Source: Saturnia japonica (lineage: Eukaryota > Arthropoda > Insecta > Lepidoptera > Saturniidae). Taken from it: a stretch of DNA of 64,000 bases. This document shows positions 1-12,545 of the stretch, piece after piece (the first letter of the stretch is position 1; every line of letters begins with the position of its first letter). A program made the position numbers and the translations under genes. The notes below the pieces were generated by a model, which searched no databases, was not told the origin of the DNA, and saw nothing but the letters and a program-made list of their open reading frames with translations. The DNA lies in assembly GCA_033032175.1 (NCBI GenBank), contig CM065323.1, positions 7,006,001-7,070,000 on the forward strand, read 5' to 3'.

Positions 1-1199
1 AATTTCAAACGTGTTTTTAAAACCCCGCATGACGACAGACTACGAATATTATATTTATCGGAACCATATAAAACGAAATAATATTTATTTGATTGGCATG
101 CGAAAATCGTACAAAACGATTAAATTATTCACACAGAAACAAGTTGCGTTTTGTTCTAATATTATTACATTAATTTTTACAATAAAGTTAGAGTACAATG
201 AACGGACGTGGTTCGCCTTGAAAACTTGTGTATTGAAGATCAAGTTGAAAAAACAAAAAAAAGGATATATCTAGCCTCACTAGTTGAAGGATTCCGTAGA
301 TATAACTCCGTATATATGTAAATTTAACTAAATTTCTCACATATGTTTCTTGCTATAATAACTTTGGCAGTTGTTAACTTTCAGTACGTATTCTATTTTT
401 CATGATTTTCAAGACTAATCACCATCATCACATTTTTATCATCCACAACATAATATAATACATGAAACAATTCTAGGAATAATTGTTACAATGTAAATTA
501 TGCGATCCATTTCGAATAATTACAATCATATTAGTTTATTTTTTCGTTGAACATCATAATCTCCTGCTGTTTCTTAACTTTACCTATAATTACGAAATTG
601 AAAAATAAAGTATTAAGTTCCTTTAAATTATTTATCCAACCTTACGAAAGCTTATGAAACTGAAATGGTTTCATACATAAAAAGAATTGTAATAGTACTC
701 AAATTTATATCTACATACACATAATGTCAAAGATTTGAATGAGATCAAATCTTTTTACCTGATATTCCGTTAATGCTCAAACAATAAACTTTAATTTATT
801 CGTACAAAGTAATTCTCAATATTGATATCAAAATTTGATATTTAATTTTAAAAACTCATGCTTATATTGTTATACCAATCTTCATTAACTTTTAATTTAT
901 GCATTATAAGAATACCAATTAATGACACAATATACATTGGTAATTTGTTAAGAATACGAAAATGAGATTGTTATACCATTTTGAATACCTTACATGTTCA
1001 AGAAAAATACTAAGTCACATTAATTGATTTAACTTGACTAACAACACTTCATGCTACAGTAATCCTGAAATACATGAAATATTAATGGCATAAAAATAGT
1101 TTTCAAAACATTCACTGCCTATGTAATATGAATTTGATAAAAATATAAATTTAATCTGTGCACATAACATTAACAAGTTTGAGAACTTTATAGGGACCA
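1..1199. other. AT-rich DNA without a recognisable gene
   Basis: Very AT-rich sequence. An 87-codon reading frame lies at 11-274 (+), but its composition follows the local AT bias and I recognise no domain, signal peptide or splice context. I see no RNA gene, repeat copy or inverted structure that can be supported here. Confidence 0.5.
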
Positions 1200-1530
1200 A
1201 TAATATTTAGGGTTCTTTTTTGTTGTAGTGATCTCGTCCGTAACGTACGAGTGCCTTTGCCGGCGGCACCACTTTTTGTTTTTTTCGAAAACTTGACCCC
1301 ACGTTCAGTTATGATTCGTGCGTCGACGCGAGCGGTTCTCTATCCGCTTTCGTTTTGAATTCTAGTCATCGTGTCCAAATTATTTTTATTAGTTTTATGA
1401 CTAATGCAATCGAAGTTAGAGTTAGCGTGTTCGTAGTTTTATATAGATAGTAATTATTATAGGTTGTGTTAAAAATAAGTAACAAAAGAATTAATTTTTA
1501 ATGAACGGATTTGGTTTGCTTTGGTGAGTT
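1200..1530 (+). promoter_or_regulatory. Candidate exon or promoter region (weak)
   Basis: A GC-richer patch in otherwise AT-rich DNA. It opens with a pyrimidine-rich tract ending in TAG near 1228, contains an arthropod initiator-like TCAGTT at about 1306, and ends with a donor-like GGTGAGTTT near 1523. One frame stays open for about 43 codons from 1230. This could be a 5' untranslated exon of a plus-strand gene or coincidence. No protein identity is visible. Confidence 0.2.
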
Positions 1531-3863
1531 TATTTATTTATTATTGTATTTCTATAAGAGATTTTATATTTCTTTTGAAAATTGGTGTTGTTATCTAGGT
1601 TTAGAAGATTTGATTTGTTACCGACTCTTATCCTTTTTTTTTTTCATTCGACCTAAATCCTGAGCATTCAAGTTATAGCGCGATTAAGCTTGTCAACTTT
1701 AATCTTATAATTCTTTTCGTATTTTTATGCGAGTAAAATTTTATTTAAAACAAAATTAATTAACTAACACAAAGTTTTGATTGCTATAGTGCATTTGCGA
1801 AGATGAATAATTTTAACTATAATACAATTAGTGCATTGTCACAAATATAATGAAGATCGTGCAACATAGTTTTAAAATCCATAATCATTTCTTCCAAAAT
1901 CTGTATATCTTAGTATAGGTACCGTTATTATTAACGCTTCTTAATTGATTGTAGATCTGTCTACAAGTTAATTTATAATACATACATGTGCACCCATCTT
2001 ATCTACACATAATATGATAAAGAAGGACTGCTAATTTTGTGAGTTTGTTTATATGTGGAGGGTAATCTTCGGAACCATTGCACGTAGTTGAATAATTATT
2101 TTTGCATTTTATAGTTTATTTACTGAGGAAGGTTATAGGCTATACAACTTTACACTATCACTCTGCGAAGCGGAGCAGTAGCCATAAACATCAGTCAATC
2201 AGGAGATCTTTAGGCGAGTACAGGAAGTGAGAACAACGGGTGCGTTGGAGCATGCGTGATGGAGAGTTGGTCGTATGCATTTAACACGAGTGAATTCATG
2301 AAAATAATAAATTATTAAAGGAAAACATACATACGTTTTTTTTTTCGGGTCAGTCAGGACTATAGAAATTGTTCAATAGGCGTGTGCTTTTTAAAAAACC
2401 TTATAAAACGCTTTGTAATATACAAATTAGTAACGTTAAAAAACTAACCGTTGAGCAACAATAGCTTATGGCCGGTGGAACCAGTTATTTTATAGCACCA
2501 AAACTATTATAATCAGTCATGCCTATCATTGAGTATTTAAATGTTACATTCGTATCTTCAAGGTGATTAACGTTAGATACTACTTGATTTTGAAGGTTTG
2601 CGTGAATGTCACGTATTTTCGGCGCGAACGTAACTTTTATCGAGTGCGTATCACGGTTTAACCTTGATTGGGTCGGCAGATACGATGCATTGTAAAATCA
2701 CTTTCCCTTCCTACATGCGCCTTCGCTACGATTGCAGTTATTTTGCAATGTATTACCAGTTTTGACTGTGTAATATATAACTTCACGTCCGTAATACTGT
2801 CAAGGAGTTGATAGGGAACTTTTAATCCATTGTTTTGCAGTAATTTCTCTATATAGTAATGTCGACTAAGTAAATGTAGTTAGTACTGTCTAGCTTACGA
2901 TGTTTTAATTTTAATTACTCAAAATATAGTCGAATCTCTTGAATCCTACTTACTCATCATACAAATGTGTGTGAATCGCACCCACAACTTCTTTCCTCAA
3001 TTATTACTAATTATCACTGCGTCACGAGGCCTGCCAATAAACAAATTACACCGTATGAGTCATACAGCAATATCTCCTTTCACTCAAAAAATGTATTGAC
3101 ATTATTATTACTCACAATTCATGCAACAATTATTAGTTATAATAAATTATAAATAACATACTACTAATATACTGTACTAATATAATGTAGATGTAATGTA
3201 ATGTAGTGTGTGTAATAACTAATAATAATAATATACCATAGAATACAACTTCTTAATAAATCCCTGATATTCATAAAACGAGAGAGTAATTTAAATAATG
3301 AAAATAAGGTATTGCTTCCTCTGCTTCTATATGACTTATGTTTGCTTAAAAATTATATAAATTGTATTACGCAACAGACTTAAAAGTACCCACACTAGTT
3401 CGAGAGTCTTCAATAACTCATCCGTTCGGATGTTTTACCGAAAGGGTGTTAGAGGACGTACATCCACCTTTGCCCTTAAATCAGTTTTAATTTCTTATCT
3501 AATAATACAATTGGAACATCTGCAATATCTACAAGGAATACCCAAACCGAAGAAAAGGAAAACTTTAGACATTATCATGTCAACATAAACGCTAATAATT
3601 GATTATAAAGTATGAAACTATTGAACGACGTTTGGCCAAGCAATTAAATCAGACGAGGTCTTGAGGTTTACTGAAATCTGAATTTTGAATAGTGAATCCC
3701 CTGAGTTTTGATAACACTTGTATATAGTGATTTAAGCGGCGCGATTGGCGTTTTAATGGTTACTATATTAAACAAAATAAAAGTCATGGTCACTGAATGG
3801 TTAAGATCTATTCGATGTTCCTAAAATCTCAACACTCGCCATATTCGGTATACCTACAAAATA
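1531..3863. other. Unannotated AT-rich DNA
   Basis: No gene, RNA or repeat family recognised. There are small GC-richer patches near 2210-2280 and 2610-2740 without coding character. The 61-codon frame at 2967-3152 is low-complexity and unsupported. Confidence 0.5.
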
Positions 3864-3865
3864 TA

Positions 3866-4049
3866 CAGTGTAAACTCTTTATAACGAAACTCAAGGGACT
3901 GAGCATTTTTTGTCGTTATAGAGAGTTATCGTTATATGGAGTGAAGTTTCAATATGTGGGTTTTAACGCAAACCAACCAAGTTGGGCTCACTTCAACGTT
4001 ATAGGGAGTTTATGGTTATAAAGGATAACGTTATAAAGAGTTTACACTG
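3866..4049. mobile_element. pogo-like MITE with perfect 21-bp TIRs
   Basis: A 184-bp element. Its first 21 bases (3866-3886, beginning CAGTGTAAACTC) are an exact reverse complement of its last 21 (4029-4049). It is flanked on both sides by TA (3864-3865 and 4050-4051), the target duplication of the Tc1/mariner superfamily. Inside, GTTATA-rich subterminal motifs repeat in both orientations. CAGTG ends followed by CTCTTTATAACG resemble pogo/Tigger-type termini. It is too short to code, so it must have been mobilised in trans. The 74-codon frame overlapping it has no significance. Confidence 0.85.
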
Positions 4050-4051
4050 TA

Positions 4052-7000
4052 TTTAAGAATTTACGTACATTTACTAATTTAAATTTAAATAGTAACACTA
4101 CTGGCGGACGGTGAAGGAGACGAAACGAGGAAACTTTGAGAAATGTCCTCCAAAAAACCAGACCTCTGGATGTCTCAGTGCTTCAAATTACCAATAAATC
4201 ATAAGTTGACGTGATTATGCTCGTGTCTGCCTCGGTGTATATATAATACCCAACAGTAGGACCTTAGATTGTGTTATTATTATTGCTTTTTTTAAACATA
4301 AAACTAAATTTATATTGTATTAGAAGTTATAGCAATTCTTCAAACATTTATTGTCAATGAATACTTGCTATTTGTTGCAAAGATACAACGTTTTGTTACA
4401 CCACTACATTTTAGGCGGTAGATGATATAGATACAGGTGAAAAGCATTGATTAAATCATTATAATATGTCAATATTATAAGGGTATGGACTATTATAATG
4501 GGTTGTAAATATAGTGACTATAGAAACTGTAGTCTCATATATCATACTATTTATAACCTTTTCATTATATTTAGGTTAACCTTCTGTCAAATAACTCGCA
4601 TCAAAATTCAAGATATCGGTGTAAACACATCCAGATTACATCACCAAATTTCCTACATTTTGTAAATTAACCAGCAGTGTTGATAAATACGCTTTCCGTT
4701 TCGTTTGTGCACTAAAACATTAGCCTTCTTACTACGGAGTTGGAACTTACTAATAACTAACTATTTGAACAATCACGTGATAGAAGTCTCCCACGCTATC
4801 CCGGGATTTTGTTCCGACCGCATTTCAATTGTTTAATTTGTTAGGATAGTTTGTTGGCGCCTTAATTACCCTTTATTGGTGTGAAATGGTTGTAAGCATC
4901 ATCTATTTGACTTTCGCTCGACATATAGATGTGACAAAACATATAGACACTTATTTACTTTTTCTCAATCCTATTTATACCCTACTACTTGTTATTATGT
5001 TATGGTATGTTAAAAATATTAGAAATCATAACACAGCATGTTTTTATATGTGTTAAACATAACGTTTCTGTATGATCTACTTTTGTCAATACTTTGTCTA
5101 AACCTCTAACATAGCTAGTTTGTTTGATTATAGGCAAATTTTATGTAATTTTGTGGTTTAAACTTATTCATAAAGCCAATAAGTAAGTATTTATGAACGT
5201 TGTATTAAAACCAGCTCAGGAAAATGTGCCTTTCGATTTGAATGAAATTATTAGAATAACGTAATCTGTTCATCTTCTAAATGGTCAGCATGTTTACATC
5301 TCCTCAGTTCTGCTTTGGGTATGCTGAGGTAAAGGTGTTACAATCACCCACTGAACTCCACATTGTATATAACGTAAAGTTAATGGTAGCGGTTGGCCCT
5401 GTCTGTGGTCTTGCCACCAACATGAGTGGGTCAAGGCATTTTTCATTGACATTCCTGTGTAGTGTAATATACGAATAACTTTGCAGAACCACTTTGAATT
5501 TTCTTTGCCGTCTCTACCTTGAGGACGACTCGAAAGAGTCGCGGACCTGCTGACGTCATGTATTTGTGTAGTCAAGTGTCTTGGAAATATTACAATATTC
5601 TTGGTCAGGGTTGGACTATGAAGAAACGGTCTTAGAGAATTTGTAATATGTTAGACATTTAAAGATATATTGGTAAAAATCGGAATGGTTCAATGGATAT
5701 TTAAAGGTAGTAATAACTTTTTTCATTGCTAAGATTGAATCTAGTTCATAACAACATAATTGAAGATGAAAAGATAGATTTTGAAGAAACCTGATCGTTA
5801 TTAAATTTTTTTAGTCTTAATGTTGTCTAGCAGGAAAACAATTAAATGATCTCGGCAATGGACTGGCGTAATCTTTCAAGGCTCCAGTAATAATTAAATT
5901 TATGCATTCCTTAAAAGTTCCTGTTGGTAAATAATAGCAAAATGTTGGTTATAATAATTGCCTTGGAGTCGTGAAAAAATATATCTTTTGGACGGCTAGT
6001 AAGGCAACTGGTAATAATAACAACTCTCATTTTATATATTTATTTTAAAAAGGTTCCGTTGTAAGTACTTCTCTTGTTTATTTATTATTCAACAGTTGTG
6101 AAGGACGTGAGAGGACACAAATATAATTGTGATTTTGAACCTATGACTTCTTTTAAAATAGGTTAATCTTGAAAGTTTACCTATTTCAAATATAACTTTG
6201 TCTATGATAATACTAAGAAGGGCTTACCTGCGGCGATTGTTAAAGTAAGGACTATTGTGCTATAGGTAGTACAAAGAGAATGTTCACTTTGATCAGGTAG
6301 AAACTATTATAGGTAGGTATATGAATATTGTGTCGGGTATATATTTGTTATGTCAAAATTGGTGTATAAAACTATCTTGGGTTATAATTACCGCAGACAA
6401 AACTCTGGAATAATAGAGTAAAAGATACTATACTGAAGGTTGTAAAATACCATCTTTTTTTCTACATAAAGCAGGAGATGGCTCTGCCTTAGATTTTTTT
6501 TCAACTAATTTAATTTAACTTTGTTTTTATTCAAACATATTTTCACTTGTATTTATATCATTTTACCAACGACTTGTTAAATATTGTATTACTTCTTTAG
6601 TTCTAAATTCTTTTAAGCAAGCAAAATGAATGGGACCTATATACTCTCAAAGAAAATTTTATTTATAAGTTAATTAAGATAAAACAACGTCCTATTATTT
6701 TCTTATTATAATCCCATTAAATTTATTTACGTAGAAAATGATCACTGATTGTAGCTATATAAATATTTATAAACTTTTATTTTTCATACATAAATCAATA
6801 TCCCTCCCTACCTTATTAACTTGAAAACCATTTGAAATGCGGACCTCTTGTGGATTACGTCATAAATTAAAATGTAGATATTAAGGATGTCGATAAGAGT
6901 ATCGGATGCGTAAATGTTAATGAACGGATAAAAGTAAAATTAAAAAGAAAAAACACAAATTTGACTTTGCTTCAAAGTCGTTGACTCCTTATAATGGGAC

Positions 7001-7232
7001 AAATTACATCGTGACTCACCCTTATCTCACATGTCCCGTATTATGTATTTAAAAAAATGTAAGTTTTTGACTTACTAGCCTTCGAAAGAAGGTTCAAAAA
7101 CACAATAAATAATACCCTCATAACTGCCAAACTACTCCATATATATTTATATCTTCAGCCGTCGTTTCAGAAAGCGGACTTTGACCCATTGCGAAAGATA
7201 GGCTTTTTTTTATTTATTGTTACTTTTAGGAA
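4052..7232. other. Unannotated AT-rich DNA
   Basis: Mostly AT-rich. A less AT-biased patch at 5280-5580 is open on both strands (65 codons + and 93 codons -), but neither product is recognisable and the two overlap. It may be an old repeat fragment. No RNA gene or clear mobile element seen. Confidence 0.45.
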
Positions 7233-7439
7233 TGGTTTTTTTTTACTATGGATAGGCTTGCCTTTGACCGCTATCTCGCCTGATCGTAAGTGATGATGTG
7301 GTCTACGATCGAGCATGCTTGCCTAGAAGGTACCTATTCGCTCGAGACTTAAAAATACCCAGGTTATAATTATCGCGAAATACAAAATCCGGCAAAGCGT
7401 TCCACTATTTATAGCCTTCCCCAGTCATAACGACATATT
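7233..7439. repeat. Interspersed repeat (D), fragment
   Basis: A GC-richer segment after a poly-T run, with phrases such as CGCCTGATCGTAAGTGATGA and GCATGCTTGCCTAGAAG. I recognise these as typical of a high-copy lepidopteran repeat, though I cannot name its class. It is interrupted or bordered on the right by repeat E. Confidence 0.5.
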
Positions 7440-7521
7440 CCAAGTCCGGTGAAGCTGTCAAAGCCGCAGCGGCTTTAGGGCCCCTAAGGCTAACAGTGTA
7501 GTCAGATCAAAAAAAAAAAAA
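7440..7521 (+). repeat. Short retroposed repeat (E) with 13-bp target duplication
   Basis: About 82 bp ending in a poly-A run, containing GGTGAAGCTGTCAAAGCC and AAGGCTAACAGT. Identical 13-mers ATAACGACATATT flank it (7427-7439 and 7522-7534), the mark of LINE-type reverse transcription into the genome. A second member is at 29,287-29,362. It is probably the 3' end of a longer SINE or LINE, with extreme 5' truncation. Confidence 0.75.
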
Positions 7522-7534
7522 ATAACGACATATT

Positions 7535-8327
7535 GACAAATATTATGTATAAATATATTTTATCTCAAAAATCATCAAATTAATTGACAGTTCTACAGCA
7601 CGAGATTCAAGCTTTAAGTAAAATTTATTTATACCTATCAAACTTCTTATAAATACAAAAATAAACTTTTGTAATTAATTTTGGTTGATTTCAAAGATTG
7701 CTAACAACATTTTTAACCGAAACGAAAACTGTATAAAGTATATTCTGGAAAACAACTCGTCCTACGATATAATTCAAGTGCAAAAGCTAATGAAAGGTAT
7801 TTTCGACCGGAAACTCATATGCTTTGCTTTGTAGATATTAAATTAAATTTCCTTTAAATGAAAATAAGACCCTTCTACACCGTAATATTATTGTTTTTCA
7901 CTGACGCGATATTTCCAAGACGCTCTATGATTTAAATCCATGTATATTAAATTAAAAAAAACATACAAATCCATAAGTTGTTTTTTGTTTCAAATAATAC
8001 TTAATACAGTTTCTTATCTCCCTACTGAATAAAAATAAGGATATTAATGAAATAAGGATATATAATGTAAAGGTTATTATAATATGTCTTTTATTTATTT
8101 ATAATTTTTTTATAAATATTATGTTATTCAAAAAAATCACATAATTACCACATGGGCGCTTTGCTTTGCTCGGTTTCTTCAAAAAATAGTCACTAACTAA
8201 ATAAACTTTTGAAAACACTATTTGATTAACGAAGGGTTTTACTTTGCGGAAATCCATCGTAAATAATTTATCCGAAATTTCTTTGCTACTTCCACCTCAA
8301 ACATTAGCAGCTTTAAATTTTACTTTC
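7535..8327. other. Unannotated AT-rich DNA
   Basis: No recognisable gene or repeat. AT-rich with several short A/T runs. Confidence 0.5.
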
Positions 8328-8335
8328 AAAATTAT

Positions 8336-9729
8336 TAGAGTTGTGCCGAATATGATTTTGGCCGACTAGCCTATTAGTTGGTTGTAAAGAGGCCGACTAG
8401 TCGGCTAAGACGATTACGGTATCGGGGATTTCCGTTACGCTTCGTTTACAGCTGATTCTTGTGCAAGTTGCAACTGCCGCCTGCGAGAGTGTCAGAACCT
8501 GTTTTTTTTATTTCGCATTGTTTCTTGATTTTTGCTTTTATACGGATCAGAGCGGTGTTTTTGAGTAAAAACATTATTTTGTGTAAAGATAATACTGTTA
8601 TTGTTCATTGAAGTGAAAGAGTTCAATTAAAATTTAATCATGTCAAAAAGTGTCGTGTATGGATTTTTTTAACAATTGAACAATGATTCCCGTAAGGTCA
8701 AGGGTCACCAATGCGAAATTATAATTTGTCGTGGTGGGCAGGGAAAATCAGCAAACACTACAAGTATGAACAACCATATTAAAAACCGACATCAAACCCT
8801 GATACCTCAGTTAGGTTCTGTGATCAAATGTTCGACCACAGACGATTCCTCCCAGTCGCAAATCTAATCAGAACTAACTACAACAGTGGTTACTCCGTCA
8901 ACTTCAGTGTCATCAGAGATCAGTTTATGTCAGAAAATCCAACGATATATTGAAGATGTTTTGCTGTACAATGGTCACGTGAAGACTCAAGATCAAGAGA
9001 CATCAATATTGCGATAGTTGAGATGATTGCTCTTGACAACCAGCTTAGCCGTTATTAATTATTGAAAATACTAGCTTTAGAAACTTGATGAGAAAAGGTA
9101 AACCAAAATATAACATACCGGGCAGAAAGTATTTCACAGAGAACATTATTCCTCAACTTTACGAAGAGGAGTGATGAGTGCAGCTGCAAATTCAGTCACT
9201 ACTGATATGTGGACAAAAATAAATAACAAATAAAGTTCTTTGAGTTTCACAACTCACTAATTTGACGATAGTTTCAAATATCATCACGCAGTATTGCAAA
9301 TGAAACATACCCTGAAACACACATCGCCAATAATATAAAAAATTGTTAAGAAGAAATTCTAACTTTGTGGGATATTATAGATACGATCACAATTCACGCC
9401 GTTGTACGAAACAACGGCAGAAATGTGACAAAAGCAATTGAAAATTAAGCAAGTAATTTTAGAAACTGATTACCAAAGGAAAGGTTGCTTTGCTTTACAT
9501 CAAAAATGTTTAAGACCGATTATAAAATAAAAAAATATTAATAAACAATCAAGGTTTATATTTAATGTAATTCCCCCAACATGCATTTTGTTGAGATATA
9601 CATATAAAGTACGAAGCCGGATGGATAGTCGACGGTCTTTGTCGAATAGTCGCCGACTAGTTGTCGGCTACGATACTGGCCGGATAGTCGGCTTTACCGA
9701 CTAATCCGCGACTAGTCGGCACATCTCTA
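8336..9729 (+). mobile_element. Decayed hAT transposon with 8-bp target duplication
   Basis: A 1,394-bp element with ends TAGAGTTGTGCCGA and TCGGCACATCTCTA, which pair as imperfect inverted repeats. Both sides carry the identical 8-mer AAAATTAT (8328-8335 and 9730-9737), the duplication length of hAT elements. Subterminal regions are filled with CCGACTAGTCGG-like palindromes (exact at 8393-8404; several variants at 9640-9720), plausible transposase-binding sites. The interior carries hAT transposase remnants. Intact hAT transposases are about 600 residues, so this copy must be internally deleted. Confidence 0.85.
8641..9450 (+). pseudogene. hAT transposase remnant (BED zinc finger plus catalytic fragments)
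   Basis: The first part reads (8676-8867) as a BED-like zinc finger: two cysteines in HQCEIIIC followed by NNHIKNRH with paired histidines, at the N-terminus as in hAT transposases. After stops, a later piece reads TTDMWTKINNK and then AVVRNNGRNVTKAIEN, resembling the conserved TTDxWTS and DNAxNMxKA blocks of the hAT catalytic domain. The expected aspartate of the second block is replaced by R/N. Several stops and frameshifts and the missing C-terminal dimerisation domain show it is inactive. Confidence 0.75.
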
Positions 9730-9737
9730 AAAATTAT

Positions 9738-10228
9738 GTTTTATCGAAATTTAAATTGACACTATATCTAAGTGAATATATTTTTACAGTTTCATATAAC
9801 TTATAATAGAAGCAAGCGCACCCAAACGTAATTATGTGTAAAACGGGTTATTGGCGAAGCTATTTACGGTGGAGACGACTAGAGCTAAACCAATTACCAT
9901 CCAATATAGTACACTTATACCGTGCCCTAGTAACGAGGGGTGGGTAACCGTCGATGACGTCAGAACTCAAACATCTTAATAACACACATAATATGAAATA
10001 TTACTCATTTCTGTTTACAGTAAACATCGTTAGAGATTACATTAAACAAATACACATTATGGACAGTGGAAAGACTAATTACTACCGTGTAATGTTTGTC
10101 AAATTAGTCAATTAGTTTTTTTACCGTCAATATTATTACACTATAAATAATGAGAAAATTAAACATGTCAAAATATTGTTATTAAAACTATGTAATGAAA
10201 CTATCCTACGATAAATCAAAATATAATA
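9738..10228. other. Unannotated DNA
   Basis: AT-rich with a less biased stretch at about 9840-9970. No gene or repeat recognised. Confidence 0.45.
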
Positions 10229-10230
10229 TA

Positions 10231-11400
10231 GGTCGGGGAAAAGTTTCTTCCCATTTTTATATGAAAACTCAAGACATTTTTTTCAGAGATTATTTACAGT
10301 ATATATGTGCTGTTTTGTTCGATGACTTTCTGCCATTTTGTAGGTAGTGACATGATCCCGTTGCTGAAGAACTTTGGGACTTCTGATGAAAAAACCGCGA
10401 CAAATAGTTTTGGCAGTCCTCTCTTGATGTTAACCTTACAGAACCTAAAGAATTCTATAGAGACTGAAACAGGTGAAAATCTGAACGTGCAAGGTCAAGG
10501 CTATATGGTGGATGCACTAACACCTCCCAGCCAAACTCTTAATTTTTGCTGAGTGGCTAAAGATGTGTGTTGTTTAGCATTATCGTGATGAAAGACCACA
10601 CCTTTCCTGTTGATCAATTCCGGAAGCTTTCTCTCAACTGCTTCCTTTAATCTCATCAGTTTTTAGCAGTAGAGATCCAAATCGATGATTTTGCCGGGCG
10701 GTAAAAGTTCACAATTAACAATGTCCTTCCAGTCCCACCATACACACAGCATCGCCTTATTTCGAGTTAGCCCAGGTTTAGCCACAGTCTGTGAAGCCTG
10801 GCTGACCTATTTTGCACGTTCTTGTCCTACGTGATCCACTCTTCATCTCCAGTTATCAAACTCTTCAAAAACGGCTCGGTTTCATTACGTCTCAATAATG
10901 AATCGCAAAAGAGTACACGGTTCACTAGGTTTCTTTCAGTGAGCTCATGTGGCACCCAAATATCGAGCTTTTTAGTATTATTGAAATGGGTTAAAACTGT
11001 TTTTTGGTGTGTGCCGATCTTGCTCCACTTTAAAAAAAAATGTCCATTTTATTCATAACAGGGCACCAGAGCGAGGTGCATTTTTAACATCAAAATGTCA
11101 GGACTGAAAACGTTTGGACCAACTTTGTACTACTCTTACTGACACTGCATTAGGTTCATAAAAATCACAAATTGCCGGTTTTTGTAATAATAATTTAAAA
11201 TGTATCGAATTTCTTCATTAGATTCACTCATTTTTACAGAAAGAAAAACAAATGAAAAATAGCGGAGATCAACTTTATTTATTTATTTTATTTTTATTTT
11301 TAATGTTACCAAAACCAGCCAGATAAAAATAGTACAGTTAAAGAAATTTTATAACAAGTTTATACCTAATACGTTATGCGAAAACACTTTTTCCCCGACC
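10231..11400 (-). mobile_element. Inactive mariner (GGTCGGGG family), copy 1
   Basis: Starts GGTCGGGGAAAAG at 10231 and ends CTTTTTCCCCGACC at 11400, with flanking TA at 10229-10230 and 11401-11402. The transposase lies on the minus strand. A deletion derivative of the same family is at 43,214-43,864. Total length, 1,170 bp, is close to a typical 1.3-kb mariner with some internal loss. Confidence 0.85.
10294..11231 (-). pseudogene. mariner (DD34D) transposase pseudogene
   Basis: Begins MSESNEEIRYILNYYY and then goes out of frame. Further on it carries a TGDEEWIT block (family consensus TGDEKW with the first catalytic Asp), a FHHDNAKQHTSLATQQKL block (second Asp) and an SPDLAPSD-like block, ending with EQNSTYIL near 10294. 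Frameshifts and stops break the frame, and about 100 bp are missing against a normal 345-codon mariner. Block order and wording match mariner transposases, which bind the TIRs and cut and paste the element. Confidence 0.8.
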
Positions 11401-11402
11401 TA

Positions 11403-12414
11403 ATATAATACTAACAACAGTCCGCGACTTCGTACGTATTAATTACAATATAAAAATTATTAAGAATAAACAATAAAAAATATTTTTTTAAAAGCGCATC
11501 AGTAGTTCCAGAGTTTACTTCCTACAAACAAAGAAACTTGACCTCTTTATAAATAGTAATAATACCTATTCACATTTTCTGTTATAAATAGATAATGTAC
11601 GTATTGAATTTTATTATAAAATGATAAAATTTAAATTACTAAGAATAGATAAATCATATAAAAATATATTGACTATCACACAAACATTTTTATGTAATGC
11701 CCCATTCCCTTCTTTAGTAAGAAACATAAAAGTCAACAAATTCTCACGAAATCACAAACAAAAAACTCCTAATACACAAATTAGGATCTCACAATATATG
11801 CTAAGTAAAAAAAACGTAACCGTTAAAACTATTAAATATATTCCCTATTGTAGTAAGAATTTAAAATTCCCCTCTATTTACTATTCCCCTATATGTTTTC
11901 TATGAATTCTCACGATCAGGTGTAACGTGAACACAATGGCTTCTCAAGGGACCTGTCTACGTCTTCAAGATGGCGTCGCGCCGAGTAACGGTTTCTGTTT
12001 GTTCTTTGTTCAAACTTCATGACCTTTTATTTAGTTAGGAATGTTCGGTGCTGGCAACAGGAGTTCAAAGTGACCAATATTGAACTTTGGAGATAGTTTT
12101 CATATCTTGAACATAATAATCTACTTTTGGAACAAGTTGCTAATATAATCGACGTGTTGTCTATAACATACATGCGTGAAAACTAATACATTGTAAAATA
12201 AGTTACGTGGCTTCCTAGCCACTTTAGCCTAGGATCTTCACTTTAGAATTAATGAATATATTAATTTTGATGAATGTGTAAAGAAACACATATGTAACTT
12301 CTCTCTACCTCCACCATACAGAAGATTCCAGCTAAATAGCCTTGTGTTGTGGTAGTCCAGTAAGTAGAGTATCCAGTGCTCCTTGGCGAAGGAGAGTTCA
12401 AGGTTCAGGTCTTA
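11403..12414. other. Unannotated AT-rich DNA
   Basis: A 94-codon frame at 11621-11905 (+) is extremely AT-rich in composition and matches nothing I know. The stretch at 11470-11570 contains short phrases (GTAGTTCCAGAG, AACTTGACC, TTTATAA) resembling the Helitron 5'-end repeat at 20.3 and 55.5 kb, but is too degraded to define. Confidence 0.4.
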
Positions 12415-12545
12415 ATATCAAATCAAAATAATCTTTATTCAATTTAGGCCCTAAGACGGCACTTATGAACGTCAAAACACTACTGCCGGTTCGGAAAACG
12501 TCCCAGACATCGAGAAAAACGGGTAAGAAACTCGATCGGGTTTAA
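12415..12545 (-). repeat. LINE 3'-end repeat (F), copy 1
   Basis: Contains AATCTTTATTCAATTTAGGC, then CTACTGCCGGTTCGGAAAACG and CGGGTAAGAAACTCG as separate blocks. A second copy in the same orientation is at 43,999-44,120. These phrases are typical of lepidopteran non-LTR retrotransposon 3' untranslated regions inserted in reverse; that assignment is from memory. Confidence 0.6.

Noticed and set aside
11..274. 87-codon ORF at the left edge
   Set aside because: Lysine/isoleucine/asparagine-rich composition tracks the AT-rich DNA. No domain, signal or splice context.
3797..4021. 74-codon ORF
   Set aside because: It lies almost wholly within the pogo-like MITE and is explained by it.
5281..5575. 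Overlapping ORFs on both strands
   Set aside because: Neither product is recognisable, and open frames on both strands of one patch usually reflect local composition.
11621..11905. 94-codon AT-rich ORF
   Set aside because: Composition is random-like for this base content and no motif is visible.
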